This document shows, in pieces, positions 35,129-64,000 of a DNA stretch of 64,000 nt. The notes below the pieces were generated by a model. That model was not told the DNA's origin and did not search any database. It saw only the letters and a list, made by a program, of their open reading frames with translations. The stretch covers positions 111,455,554 through 111,519,553 of the forward strand of contig CM041083.1 in NCBI GenBank assembly GCA_023079485.1. The letters run 5' to 3'. The translations under genes and the position numbers were made by a program. Every line of letters starts with the position of its first letter. Within the stretch, counting starts at the first letter, position 1. The DNA is from Archilochus colubris (lineage: Eukaryota; Chordata; Aves; Apodiformes; Trochilidae).

Positions 35129-35140
35129 TGGCGCAGCTGG
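35129..35140 (+). promoter_or_regulatory. A-box-like Pol III promoter motif
   Basis: TGGCGCAGCTGG fits the A-box pattern TRGYNNARNNGG and sits 45 bp before the B-box-like motif, a normal tRNA or SINE spacing. Function is inferred only. Confidence 0.4.
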
Positions 35141-35173
35141 TTAAGACCCAGTACTGCAATGCCGAAGGCCCCG

Positions 35174-35186
35174 GGTTCGAGACTCC
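35174..35186 (+). promoter_or_regulatory. B-box-like Pol III promoter motif
   Basis: GGTTCGAGACTCC contains the core GTTCRANNC. The related element at 44160-44466 keeps the same motif as GGTTCAAGACTCC on the minus strand (44421-44433), so this part is conserved between copies. Confidence 0.45.
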
Positions 35187-35418
35187 ACAGAGAGCACACC
35201 CTAGAGGCGATGAGCCCTAGTGGCGCAATGAAGGTAATACAGTGCTCTGAGAGTTACCAGTCTCTCTCGTCTAACACAAGAGTGAGCTCTCTCCTTGTGG
35301 GTGTGTGCCCCACCTATATTGGCCCCCTGGTCATAGGGGGCCTGCCCTAACCAGGCACAGGTGGACTCACACCCACTCTTCGGCAACTCAAGACACCTGG
35401 TTTATCTTGTTTCTCTAT

Positions 35419-35425
35419 AGCAAGC
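35419..35425 (+). repeat. Right copy of putative target-site duplication (AGCAAGC)
   Basis: An exact copy of 34987-34993 at the right border of the palindromic element. Together they support insertion by a transposase- or integrase-like mechanism rather than a local inversion. Confidence 0.5.
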
Positions 35426-37399
35426 ATTTCCCTCTGGCACACTTAATGCAGGTGATTTAATATGCAAACATTGTTTTCACTTAACAAGCAGCTTTTGTGA
35501 AGAAATTGCTGCCTCCTTAAGAGAAGACTACGGATACTTGTGCAATTAGTCCACAACTGAAGAAAGCCTGAAGGAAGTTGAAGATCACTTGGCCCGATGT
35601 GGTTCAGATTGCTTTTTAAATTAGTTTACAAGGATTAAATGACAAACAACCTCCCTCACATGTTCTTAGGTGCTGTATTCCATGCTGCATCTAGAAAAAG
35701 TATTGTGTTCTCATCCTTAAATGTATGTGGCACATATTCAAATGCATGTTAACAAATATGAAATCCACAGGAGATTGTGCATCTTCAGTCAAAAAAACCC
35801 AAGAGGCATTGTGAAAGATCATGTTACATGTCAAAAGCTGAACAAGGAAGAACTGCAGAAAAAAAGGTTTAAATGTACCAATTGTACAAGTAGATTGCTA
35901 CTATAGTCAGCAGCATTACTGTAGATAATGATGATTATGCAGGGTATGTGGCTCAGTGTAGCACAAACGTCCCAAGAAGATAGGGATCTTGTGTTTCTGT
36001 CAATGTAAAATTCAGAAGCCTAAAAGCAACTGCATACAAAAGCATGTCCAAAACATCAGCTAATGGAGAAATGCTAGTTTCACAAACCAATGACTATAGA
36101 CTACAGGTTGTAATGTGTATTCCATAGATTACACTTTTGATCAGCGAATCGAGAATGCTTCATAAAAAGGAGCCAATGTCACTGCCAGTGTCCCATCTTC
36201 CAGCCTTCAGGTGGAGAAAATAATGGCTTGGGAGGCCACGAATGACAGTGGGAAAGACCACATCTCCTACTCCAGTGAAGTATCACCCCATTCCTTCATA
36301 AAAAAGACAAACTGCTCCTCTCCGTGGGTTTGACACGACTGCACTGGCAGGCACCAGCCCACTGACAGCCCTCACTTCCATTTGCTGGGGCAGGCTCTTT
36401 TAAAATTCTTAACACATTTGGCTCACCCCTGGGAAATCAGGGGCTGTGATGGAGTTTTAGATTGCATGCTGCCAGGTCTGGACTATCACGCCGTCCTGAT
36501 GCTTTCTGCTTGGATTAAGGAGAGCTGGATTTAAAACAAAGAGAAAAATATCGTGCAAGTAGTGGATCTAGGTTAATAGTCAGGAGAAAGAGTGGTAAGT
36601 CATCAGGTTGCTGTGTTATAATATATGCTGACCTACTGAGTGGCTGCATGAACTCCAGCAGTCTATTGACCTTCTGCTGACCTGTGGAACTACTAAGCTG
36701 ATCAAAAATCAGGGCTTTGCAGAAAACCACACTTTCTTTCTAAACAGAGTACTCCTGAAGAAATAAATCATACTGGGTCTGCATAGGAGGAAGGCAAAGG
36801 TTTACCTGATCCTACATGATAAAAAAAGGAGCAAAAGGATTAAGAATAGTGAGACTGCAGTTCTTATGCTACATTTGCCCCATTAAAACTTGAACCACAA
36901 ACCCATTTTCTAGAAGCACAGATACTACGTTTGCATGCAGAATGCACTGGAAATAAATCTACAATTCTCAGTTCTCTCTGTCAAGCAGTTTCAAAGAAAA
37001 CATATCTCCTAAAGCCACAAAAAAAAGAATTACTTTTGTTACTTGTATGAAATCTTTTGGAAGGTCTCCCCATGGAAACTATTATTTCTGAAGGAAACTA
37101 GAGGAAAGCCAATGATGGAATAATGATTTAGGAAAAATGAGTTCTGTGCCTCAAAGAAACTCCACCAGGTGGCACATATCAAGTGGTAATGACAGGATTT
37201 CAATTTCCAAACTAATTCAGATGACAGCTGAACACAACATCTACTAGAGCAGTCAATTTTTTTAGCTAGGAGATGAGAAAAACTTGCACATAGGTTTGTT
37301 GGTATTTTTTTAGGCAACTTACTAAGGAGTTTTCTGGAACAGCAATACTGATTGTCAGTAACACTTCTAGAATATGAAGTGAACTCCAAAAGAGCAGAA

Positions 37400-38460
37400 A
37401 ATAGCTAATATGAGATCAGTTTTCAAAAAGAATGAGCAAAAAAAATCTGAATTATGAAAGTCCTATCAATCTGATCTTGGCAATGAGCAGAATGATGAAA
37501 AAAATGGAATGAAGCTTGATAAAATGAATTCAGGGAGATAGAATCATTGAGGCCAACCAATATATAGGCTTGTGGTCAATCAGCCATGTCAAAGTTGATC
37601 TTTTAAAAATGAGATTAAAACTGATGACATTGAAAAAGCTCTCACTGAGATTTGAGTAAATAACATTAAAGTACTGCTTTGACATTTCTCTAGAGCAAAT
37701 TCTGTTACTTCAAAATATCTTAATAACAAGGTAGCACAATGCAAAAAAATTAACACAGCAGCCATTTTACATGGGTGTCAACATGGTGAAACTGCCAGGT
37801 AACTAAGGCATAACAATCTGGATCATCAGGTATGCTGGCCACATTAGCAGTGTATCTGCATAGGTATCAAGACTACAAGCCATAGATACACAATGGAGAA
37901 TATTATCCTGTTGCACTGTAATTAGAGAATTACCAGATGATCTCAATGGATAAGATGTTAAAAGCAGACTTAAAATAATGCTGTGCCCAGAAAGGTGACC
38001 TTTGCAGATATAGACTGAAGACTGTAAATGAAAAGAAGGAAGGCTCCTACCTCTATCTGGTGCTGATATGTATGCTGCTGGAATACTGTGTTAATTTCTA
38101 TCATACACAGATGAGGAAAGCTACCTAAAGACTGCAAAGAGACCAGCTAAAATTCCAGCTAAAATTCCAGCTAAAAGCCTTGGAATTAATGAATGATAGG
38201 AAAAATACAGAGAAAAATTAAAGAAGATTAAACTGTTTCATTTACCAATGAACACATTAAGAAATTACTTGGTTACCAGCATGTATAAGGAATATAACTG
38301 AAAGTTAGATAGAAAAAGGCATTTTAGTTCTTGTATAGCAGACATAGGTATAAGAGCACCAGATGGCTGGGATGTAGAGCTGTACCTTGACAAATTCAGA
38401 TAAGAAGTGAGACACTACTTTCACAGAAATGTTAGTTAAATATTGATGACTTTTATCAAA
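37400..38460 (+). mobile_element. Ancient CR1-type LINE remnant
   Basis: Heavily eroded plus-strand similarity in the expected order. A 5' part (about 37410-37600) has gatcagttttcaaaaagaa and ...tcatc...catgtcaaa pieces that resemble the CR1 ORF2 region around GFxKxxSC. A 3' part (about 38300-38450) has tagcagacataggtataaga gcaccagatggctgg and gacaaattcagataagaagt gaga, which resemble the CR1 3' region. The middle is hard to align by eye. This copy looks much older than the CR1 pieces at 20357 or 22690. Confidence 0.55.
38143..38177 (+). repeat. 12-bp tandem repeat, about 3 copies
   Basis: CCAGCTAAAATT occurs twice in a row, followed by a partial third copy (CCAGCTAAAAG). It lies inside the ancient CR1 remnant. 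Confidence 0.9.
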
Positions 38461-39839
38461 ATGAATTTGTCACTGCCTATGTTTGATCAGATATTTTTCT
38501 AAATTCCTATATATATTCTATATTCCTATATTTCCTCTATTCTGAGAGTAAATACTTCAGAGAAGTCTTATGTTATGCAAAAGCCAGACTGCAGCCTTCC
38601 TTAAGAGACTCTAAATCAAGAATCTGTGACTACTTGTAAAATAACCATGAAAAACTAGATGTGCGCAGCCATCATTTCCTGGAGCCAAGAAGCTGAAAAT
38701 ATCCCGCTCATTACTGGATGGAATTCCACAGTATTTCTGAGAAGAGAAGATAACACTTTCTTCACCCTTAACCCACCACTTTTTTGATGAAAAAACTGCA
38801 CAGAAATAAAAGAATGAAAAGATTTTGAATGAGAAAGTTGTTATCCAAGCTAAAGCATCCAGATGCCCTGATTCCCAGAGATGTAAATGGACCATAAGGC
38901 CAGTTATCTCTTTGATCTTTGAATTTGCCCATACCTAAAAGCCCTGTATCTCTCTTTTTTCTTTTGGTTTTTCTTTCTTTTTTTCTTTTTTTTTTTTAAA
39001 AAAAACATCCAAAAGATGCAAAAAAATGAGTAGGTGCCTAGATGATATGGAAGACACGGGGCTGACCCTTGTTTTAATCCATATTGAGATAGTATTTATG
39101 TTAAAATACAAATAACTAAACAATTTGTTGGCTTTTGGAAATGGTTAGACTTAATTTAGCAGATGACAAATCACTTTACTATTTATTCAGTGTGTGATTT
39201 GAAAGACTTTTTCCCAAACACCTTCACTGTAAGGTCTGCTGTTTTACGCTAGTGCATAACCTACAGGGCCAAGTGCAAAAGTGGCAGACTGCAAGGATCA
39301 AATACCTGGTTGTGGTTCAGCCAGGGGTACTTACTAGAAGATTTATGAAATATAAAGAATTCACAGACTAAAGATTATTCACCTAGCAAACAAGTGAATT
39401 TTAATGCAGATAAAACTATAGAAAGGTCAGTGAACAGTGAAGTGTTGCTGCAAAAGTTCTTCTATAGCACATGATGGGTAAAAAGATGTGGCAACAAATC
39501 TGAAACCATCTGGTTGTGTTTTCTAGCATACTAACGTGGATACTTTCATTTTATGATTTGAGAACCACGATTTGCATCTGCTTGAAAACAAAAATTCCTC
39601 CGTCTTCAGAACATCTGATTTTACTCTTTGAAAGAAAATATGATTTGAGGTTTTTGAGACCATTCACAAGGGAAACAAAACACAACAACAAAAAGGGAAA
39701 ACAAACACCAACAAATGAGAATTATTCTCCTTTCCCTCAGGAAAAAAAGAACAATGGATACAAGAGTAATTTTTTTGAAATTTACTACCAAATGAAAAGT
39801 AAGGGATTTCTGCAGAACTGCAAGTGCTTCGCTGCCTCA

Positions 39840-48920
<9,081 letters not shown>

Positions 48921-49019
48921 CTCGGATAGAACTGCCACCATTGTCTCCAGGTATCCAGGAAAGAGTGATAGAGGAAGATGTAGTTTTGGAAACAGTGAGT
49001 CTTGGCTGGTCTGGTGGAA
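48921..49019 (-). CDS. DSCAM: DSCAM FNIII domain 5, first half
   Basis: This 99-nt exon has phase 1 at both ends. The acceptor ccatctag precedes TT CCA CCA, and the donor is ATC CGA G followed by GTAATA. It encodes (V)[20 protein letters not shown] followed by [12 protein letters not shown]. This is the start of an FNIII domain: the PPDQP linker, strand A/B ([15 protein letters not shown]) with its core tryptophan, and the [11 protein letters not shown] turn that continues in the next exon. It directly follows Ig10. It is short and starts without an internal Met, so it is easily missed by ORF-based methods. Confidence 0.95.
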
Positions 49020-58533
<9,514 letters not shown>

Positions 58534-61500
58534 TTACAAACTGGTTTTATTCAATATATGAGGACTTCTTTGTGTGCTTTTTACAAGGTTGGACAGACAA
58601 TACACATGAACATATTTGCCAAATTTTTACAATCTATAGTTCCAATAAACTGATTTTGTTGTAAACAAAACTTTCCCAACAGTCCTGCATCTGCTGTGAT
58701 ACCTGGGGTTTACTACTCAAGATATATCTTTTGTCACCCAGAAGCATTCTGCTGGTTTTCTTCATGCCTGGCTTTGGTGGCTTGTGCCTTTAGTAACAGA
58801 ATGAGTTAACAAATAAAACTGTCGTCTGTAACAGACTGTTCAGACTTCCCCTAAGTCTAGTCTTGTTATATCATGAAATTGCTTCCACTCAGAGATTCCC
58901 AGCAGAAGGTCAGCTCAGCTATTTAGCTGCTTTAGCAAGGAAGGACAAGTGCTGGAAGAAATGCCAGTTCAGTCTGTTCTTGCACTGTCACCCAAGTCCC
59001 TGAGCCGTGGGCTGCAGCGAAGCCGAGCAGCTGCTATGCAGTACTTGCTCAGCAGTGAGAAGTTCTGCAGTCTGCTGGAAGTGACCTGGGTAAGGAGAGG
59101 TGCAGAGGAATGTAGAGATTCCTCTCAGGAACATGGCTTTTGTGCATTTCAGCACATCCTCTGTAGGAAGTTTGATTCCGTAGTGGAGGAGAAGGGAAAC
59201 CTCATCAGCCCTGAACAGTATTACAGTGCTCAGTACAGCTAGTTTTATTTCTGACATAGGCTCTGTGATGCCTCTACGTAGAAACAGAGGGGTGATGAGC
59301 CACTAGAATGAATAATACTCACTTTCCTGTGCAGTACTGAGCATGGTAATGGCTATCACTGGGCTAAAAATAATTAGAACTTTAATGACGTAGAAAAGGT
59401 TTTATTAGGAATCAGCATTAAAAATAATGCGTCAGTGCATTCTGAACTTTATTCAGGCTGACAGAAGGTGTGCAGGAAATCTCTTTGATATACAAATATC
59501 TGCCAGTGGTAAAGGCCAATTTCACCTGATTAGCATTTCAAAGGCAGGTTGACCTGAAAGCGTTGAAATACACAGTCATTCAAAGTGAATTCAAAATAAA
59601 TAAGGGTTGTTTCTGAGATAGCATTATCTCAGAATGCTATCTGTAATGTGAACCAGGTAACCATTTTTAGCTACTGAGTGGGTCACAGTATTTCTGCATT
59701 CCTGAGCTGACATCTCCTATAGGCAGGGAAAGACAGAAGTTCATATAATTTCATTTTTGAAATCTAGAGCAAAGACATCTGCATCTAAGCCAGTAGCCCT
59801 AACTCCCCTCCAAGACCATCCAAGAGGTAACTTCTAAGGCAAGGTTCTTCTGGCCTAGCTGAGACACTTATATTGCAGTGGGATTAATCAGACCCTTGAC
59901 ATACCTATGTTTCCCTAACAACCTCAGAAGAGTCCATATAAACAGCCCAGGCATAGGTGTCTGTGTAGAAGGCATCTGAAATTAATGTGCTCGTTAACTA
60001 AAATACTTCACTTTGTGAGCTAAAATTCCTAATTCCCTGGCTTTTACAAGAATACATTCTGTGTCCTCCCTGGATGTTAACTTTTCTAGAGAGCCTGGTT
60101 GTCTCTGACTAACAGCTACCCAGGCTCAACACAAGCCTAAATAGGGACCTTGCTGTGCTTTCTAACCAATCTGATTGCTCCTGTCAAAATGCTGAGTCAG
60201 TTTGTCCCATTTACCAAGGGTTTGCCTGGGTTTGCCTGGATTCCCACTTCTGATATGAATAGGTCAGTTCAGGAAGACACTTCTATTATTATATGAAATA
60301 TTACATCAGGTTTTGACATTTACACAAGAATATTGGACAAATGCCCGTAGCTTGACAGGTTAGATTTTTGTGAGGTCATACATAAAAATTAATGCAATGA
60401 TCATGGTACAGGAGGCTGAATTTCAATATTCATGAGGCAGCATTTCCCAGGGTTAATTTGAAAGTCAAACAGGCTAGGCTGTCTCTAGCACATAGGCTCC
60501 ACTCATTAATGCAGCTATCTGGGACAAGATCCTTCTAAACCATCTATTAACATGGGACAAGGGATTCATCATTTAGGAACACATAACCATTACAGACTTC
60601 CTTACTGTAAAACTTTCACTCCAGGAAGCATCAGTCTGGTTAAATTCACACCAATTTTCTCTATGACTCCCATAGCTTATGAAAGGGACATATGGCTGCC
60701 TTTGGAAGACACTCCTAATACTGCAGATGTCCTGCTTGAAATGCTTCACTGCTCTGCTCTCCTCTGCAGTGGAAATCTGTGTACAGCTGCGAAACACAGC
60801 TCAGAGAAACCTGGTTTGAGACTTTATGCTGGGGAATAGGGAGAGCAGCTAAGCAGAAAAAGAAAACCTCAGCCTTGACGTTATAGCACTGGCACTAAGC
60901 ACTCCTGCAATGAGGACCAAAGTTAAAGACAGAACAGAAAAAAACCAGCCAACCCTACAGAATTCCTCTGCTTGCAATGTGAGTAGCTAGGACAGCAGGC
61001 AAAATTGTCTCAAATCATAGGAGCCCTCTTTCTCTGGAAAACCAAAGATGGAGTAGTCACAGAACCAGCATCTCTAATGCCTTTTAAAAATGCCTTTCTT
61101 TCATTCACAGAGAACTAGCATCATTCACAGATTTGCAGCTGCAGCTACTCCAAATATCAGTTCAATTATTAATGGGAGTAATTTATTACTTGAATCTGGT
61201 AAATGTACCTTTACTAAATTAATGATTCTTATTTTTAAAAAACAAACTGCTATATCAAAAGATTTTGATTTCTAACTGGTTAACTTACACCTTCTCTTTC
61301 CTCTGCTATCATTCCCTTTTAAACACTTGGGGATGTTCCTGTGACAAAGAGTCAATTTTACTTTTAACTTCTGCCTGTAATTTCAATTAGAATAACATGC
61401 CAGAGACTTTCCTTACACAAGAATATAAAAGGGAGCTTTGCTAACAAAGAGAAGATTAAACAACTGAAATAAGATAATAAGATATATTTTAAAGAAATGT

Positions 61501-61588
61501 TGCCTTGTCACATATTGGTCTTTGCCTGTGCCAGTATGGAACATATTCTGCTGTTTTATCTCAATGCAGTAACATGCTTGCTCAAGGT

Positions 61589-61694
61589 GTTGTTTTTTTT
61601 GGTTTTTTTGTGTTTTTTTTTGTTGTTTTTTGTTTTTTTTTTCTTTTTTCAATTTTTTTTTTTCATTTTTTTTTCTTTTCTTTCTTTTTTTTTC
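61589..61694 (+). repeat. T-rich low-complexity tract
   Basis: About 105 bp of T runs broken by G or C (tttttttggttttttt and ttttcttttcttt patterns). Open frames rich in Phe here are artefacts of composition. Transcribed with DSCAM it would be A-rich RNA. Confidence 0.9.
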
Positions 61695-62509
61695 TGAGTG
61701 TCTTTTTTTATTCAGCTTATGGATTGTGGGCTAATTTTTCCTCTGTCTTTAGCTAAGACTCACAGACAGTGGCAAGTCTCTAAAAGGCCAACAAAGGCTG
61801 TGAAGAATAAAATGAAATCAAATTCCTTTATCAGGATGCAGTTAATCTACTTCCCAAATCAGGCAACAGCAAGACATGCTAAAGAACACTGTCAAAGTCA
61901 CTGGGAGGTTCCTTTTCCTGTGATGCAACTTCTGCTCTATTGGTGTGCATTGCTTTGCATATTTTGAAGCAGTATGCCATCTCCTGGCATTTATGACTAC
62001 TGTAGAAAGCAATTAGATGAGTAATGTGCATAAACTCTGAATACTCTGGCTGTATTTGTGTTTTATTTGTTTGTTGTGTTTTTAACCCAGCCTAGGAAAA
62101 CTTCAAAAGGGCACTTTAGAAGAAAAATAAAAGTTTTTAATCTTTATTCAAGCAGTCAGGTAGTTTCCCAAGCAGGAAAATGAGGTAAAAGGTAGAATTT
62201 ACTGTGGACTGAAAGAATATTCAGCCAAAGCAAGCCTACACCTGGCCTACAGCTGCCTCTATGCAACTTCTGATGTGGGAAGGGTGCAATGAGTATTTCT
62301 GTATCTTCATTCTCTGGAAATTTCAGGAAACCTGGAGGCAAACTGAGAAAACCATGTGTCTCCATGGAGACATTAAGGACAAGATTGAAATGCAAGGAAC
62401 ATCCCAGGTTTGTAATGTACGCTGTGAAGTAATAGTGTATAAAAGTCAGCTACCTGTATGTTGGCTGCCTCATCTTGAAAATTAAAAGTAGAGTGGCATG
62501 TGTGTTTTC

Positions 62510-63340
62510 AAAACTGGGCTGGAAGGACCTTGAGAGTTCACTCAAGTGTATCCTTCTTTAAACAAGGTTCGTGTATTTCAGACAGATGTTTGTCCAACTT
62601 GATTTTGAAGATTTACAATAATTAGAGATTTTGCAACTCCCTAGGCTGCAAGACCTATTCCAGCGCTTAACTGAGCTTACTATTACAAAGCTTTCTTGAA
62701 AACTAGCTTGAGATATCTGCTTCACTTTAAGCCCATAGATTCTTTTCCAGTCTGTTTGGAACATGGATAATAGATTATTACCTTAATCTTGCACCAGTCT
62801 TTAACCTACATTAAGTTTTATCATTCCTTTCCCCACCAGTACCCTTATCATTTTACACCTTAATAACCATGATGCTTTAAACATTGTCTAGAAATCACAT
62901 TTTCTCTAATATTATCTGCTGTTATCCTTTAGACTCCCTAATGTTGGTTAACAGCCTTCTGGAACAGTTTCCAAACCTGTATCCAACTATCCCAGTGTAT
63001 AGCATTTGGCTTTTCACAACAGGATTATAAAGGTAGCTAATGTTCATCTTGGGATGAACAGTAACCTCAAAATCATCTTCTGAAGAATATAGCCAATTGC
63101 TCTCAATACTTTTGTAGATGGCTATTTGTAGAACCCATTTTCTTGCACTTACCCATACTAAATTTTACCTTTTTTTCCAGAACAATTTCCCAGTTCATCA
63201 AGATCTGTATGAATTCTAGTTCTCTCTTTAGTGTACTTACAAGGCCTCCCATCCTTATATGTATTGCATATTTAATAGGCATGCTCACTATTTGATTATC
63301 CAGGTCACTAGTGGAACCACTGAACAGAAGCAGACTACAC
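62510..63340 (-). mobile_element. Ancient CR1-type LINE remnant, 3' end and downstream ORF2 region
   Basis: Plus-strand reading begins gggctggaaggaccttgaga gttcactcaag, then ...gtttgtccaacttgattttg aag, then gattttgcaactccctaggc tgcaagacctattccagcgc ttaactgagc. This is the standard order of a CR1 3' end read in antisense. Further right, tttcccagttcatcaagatc tgtatgaattc and gcatgctcactatttgatta tccaggtcactagtggaacc actgaacag resemble the antisense of CR1 ORF2 around the ADDTKL region. Its sense strand is the DSCAM-transcribed strand. It is strongly diverged. Confidence 0.65.
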
Positions 63341-64000
63341 AGGTATAGAGTCCTGCTATCTCCTGCCCACAACAACAAACTGCTTGTTTCATAGCCTCCC
63401 ACAGATCAGCAATCAGTTTTATATCTAGTCTGAGCTGTTTCAGTGAAATTGTGTTTGCCAAGTTAGGTTTCTCTTATGCATCTTCTGGGCTTTTCTCTGC
63501 TGCTAAACGGGGCACAGCCAGGAGTGTGTTAAGCACTCCACCTCAATGATCCATATTGCTTTTTAACCTGATCTCAGCTCAGTTTTGTACAACTCTAAAC
63601 AGCTCTCTTCAAAACAAGTCTGCTTCAGAGGGGCTAGTGCTAAGCAGTGCAGACACATCAGCAAGTATCACTCACTCTTAGAGCCAGGTGCTGTTCCTTG
63701 CCCTTTGTTTAATCAGCAGTACAGATGAGGCTACAATGAACACTCAGTCTCACCAGTAAAGTAAGTTTTTAGTTCTACAAAGTCAAAACACAAAGATCTC
63801 CATCTTTTTTGCACAGCACCATCACAGTGTTTTCTATTCTGCCCTACTTCAGGCCTTCATTGCACTAGGAGATGATGGTTTAGAGTTTTTTGGGCAGACA
63901 AGATACCTGGTAATGAGGGCTATGTCAAGTTGTTTCTTCTCTCAAGCAAACCGGGCTACTATGAAACCAATACATTGCTGTATTTATAGAGAATAGACTT

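Larger units (their letters stand above)
35121..35196 (+). ncRNA. tRNA-like sequence in palindrome loop (degenerate, Ser/Leu-like)
   Basis: These 76 nt begin exactly at the arm/loop junction and are closed by a perfect 7-bp stem, TGCTCTC with GAGAGCA. An A-box-like TGGCGCAGCTGG followed by TTAAGACC occupies the D-arm position, and a B-box-like GGTTCGAGACTCC the T-arm position. However, the T stem pairs poorly, two extra bases separate it from the acceptor-like stem, and I see no convincing anticodon arm. It is therefore better called tRNA-derived or tRNA-like than a tRNA gene. Confidence 0.45.
34994..35418. mobile_element. Palindromic element with near-identical inverted arms and tRNA-like loop
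   Basis: Arms at about 34992-35120 and 35293-35421 are reverse complements with only about three mismatches plus the tips. Both read gagaaacaagataaaccagg inward, through agttgccgaagagtgggtgt and ggggggcca-type segments, to ccacaagg. The loop is 172 bp. The direct repeat AGCAAGC (34987-34993 and 35419-35425) flanks the element and looks like a target-site duplication. There is no coding capacity: the same 31-residue open frame simply appears on both strands, one from each arm. It resembles a foldback or MITE-like insertion, but the internal Pol III-like motifs are unusual for one. I cannot assign it to a named family. Confidence 0.8.

Noticed and set aside
35121..35196. A functional tRNA gene
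   Set aside because: The closing stem and A/B boxes are present, but the T stem pairs poorly, extra bases precede the acceptor strand, and no proper anticodon arm is seen.
35027..35386. Identical open frames on opposite strands (MPKSGCESTCAWLGQ...)
   Set aside because: They are the two inverted arms of the palindromic element read from each side, not a gene.
58949..59257. Overlapping 97- and 89-codon open frames on opposite strands
   Set aside because: No recognised domain, no FNIII strand pattern on the minus strand, and no splice sites placing it in DSCAM.
61413..61756. Phe-rich and Lys/Gln-rich open frames
   Set aside because: They arise from the T-rich tract at 61589-61694 and show no start context, domain or splice evidence.

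Overview
This window is vertebrate nuclear DNA, most likely from a bird. It holds the 3' half of one large gene, DSCAM (Down syndrome cell adhesion molecule), on the minus strand. Transcription therefore runs from position 64000 toward position 1. Twelve coding exons, 1,990 nt or about 663 codons, are scattered through roughly 62 kb of AT-rich intron. All twelve have GT donors and AG acceptors, and their codon phases join without a break. The bird assignment rests on several CR1 LINE fragments, including the typical avian CR1 end (tandem ATTCTATG-type repeats), the modest repeat load, and a protein that closely matches what I know of vertebrate DSCAM. A close non-avian reptile is not formally excluded.

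In transcription order (right to left) the exons encode: the second half of fibronectin type III domain 4 (58182-58335); immunoglobulin domain 10 in two exons (52726-52843, 51748-51911); FNIII-5 in two exons (48921-49019, 48169-48357); FNIII-6 (45619-45909); the juxtamembrane, transmembrane and stop-transfer segment (39956-40132); a 31-nt microexon (33059-33089); and four further cytoplasmic exons (27807-27922, 24923-25072, 20902-21099, 16933-17235). The last exon, with the stop codon, PDZ-binding C terminus and 3' UTR, is not in the window and should lie to the left of position 1. The exons for Ig1-9 and FNIII-1 to mid-4 lie to the right of 64000. No second protein-coding gene is supported on either strand.

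The introns carry a degenerate but long CR1 copy (12190-13830) that contains a nested roughly 50-bp CR1 3' end, CR1 3' ends at 20357-20515 and 22690-23060, older CR1 remnants at 37400-38460 and 62510-63340, a purine-rich expansion next to a CR1 (20516-20700), and assorted poly-A/T tracts.

The most unusual item is a palindromic element at 34994-35418. Two nearly identical arms of about 127 bp flank a 172-bp loop whose first 76 nt look like a tRNA, with a 7-bp closing stem and A-box-like and B-box-like motifs. A diverged relative with a single arm lies at 44160-44466. I do not recognise this family by name.
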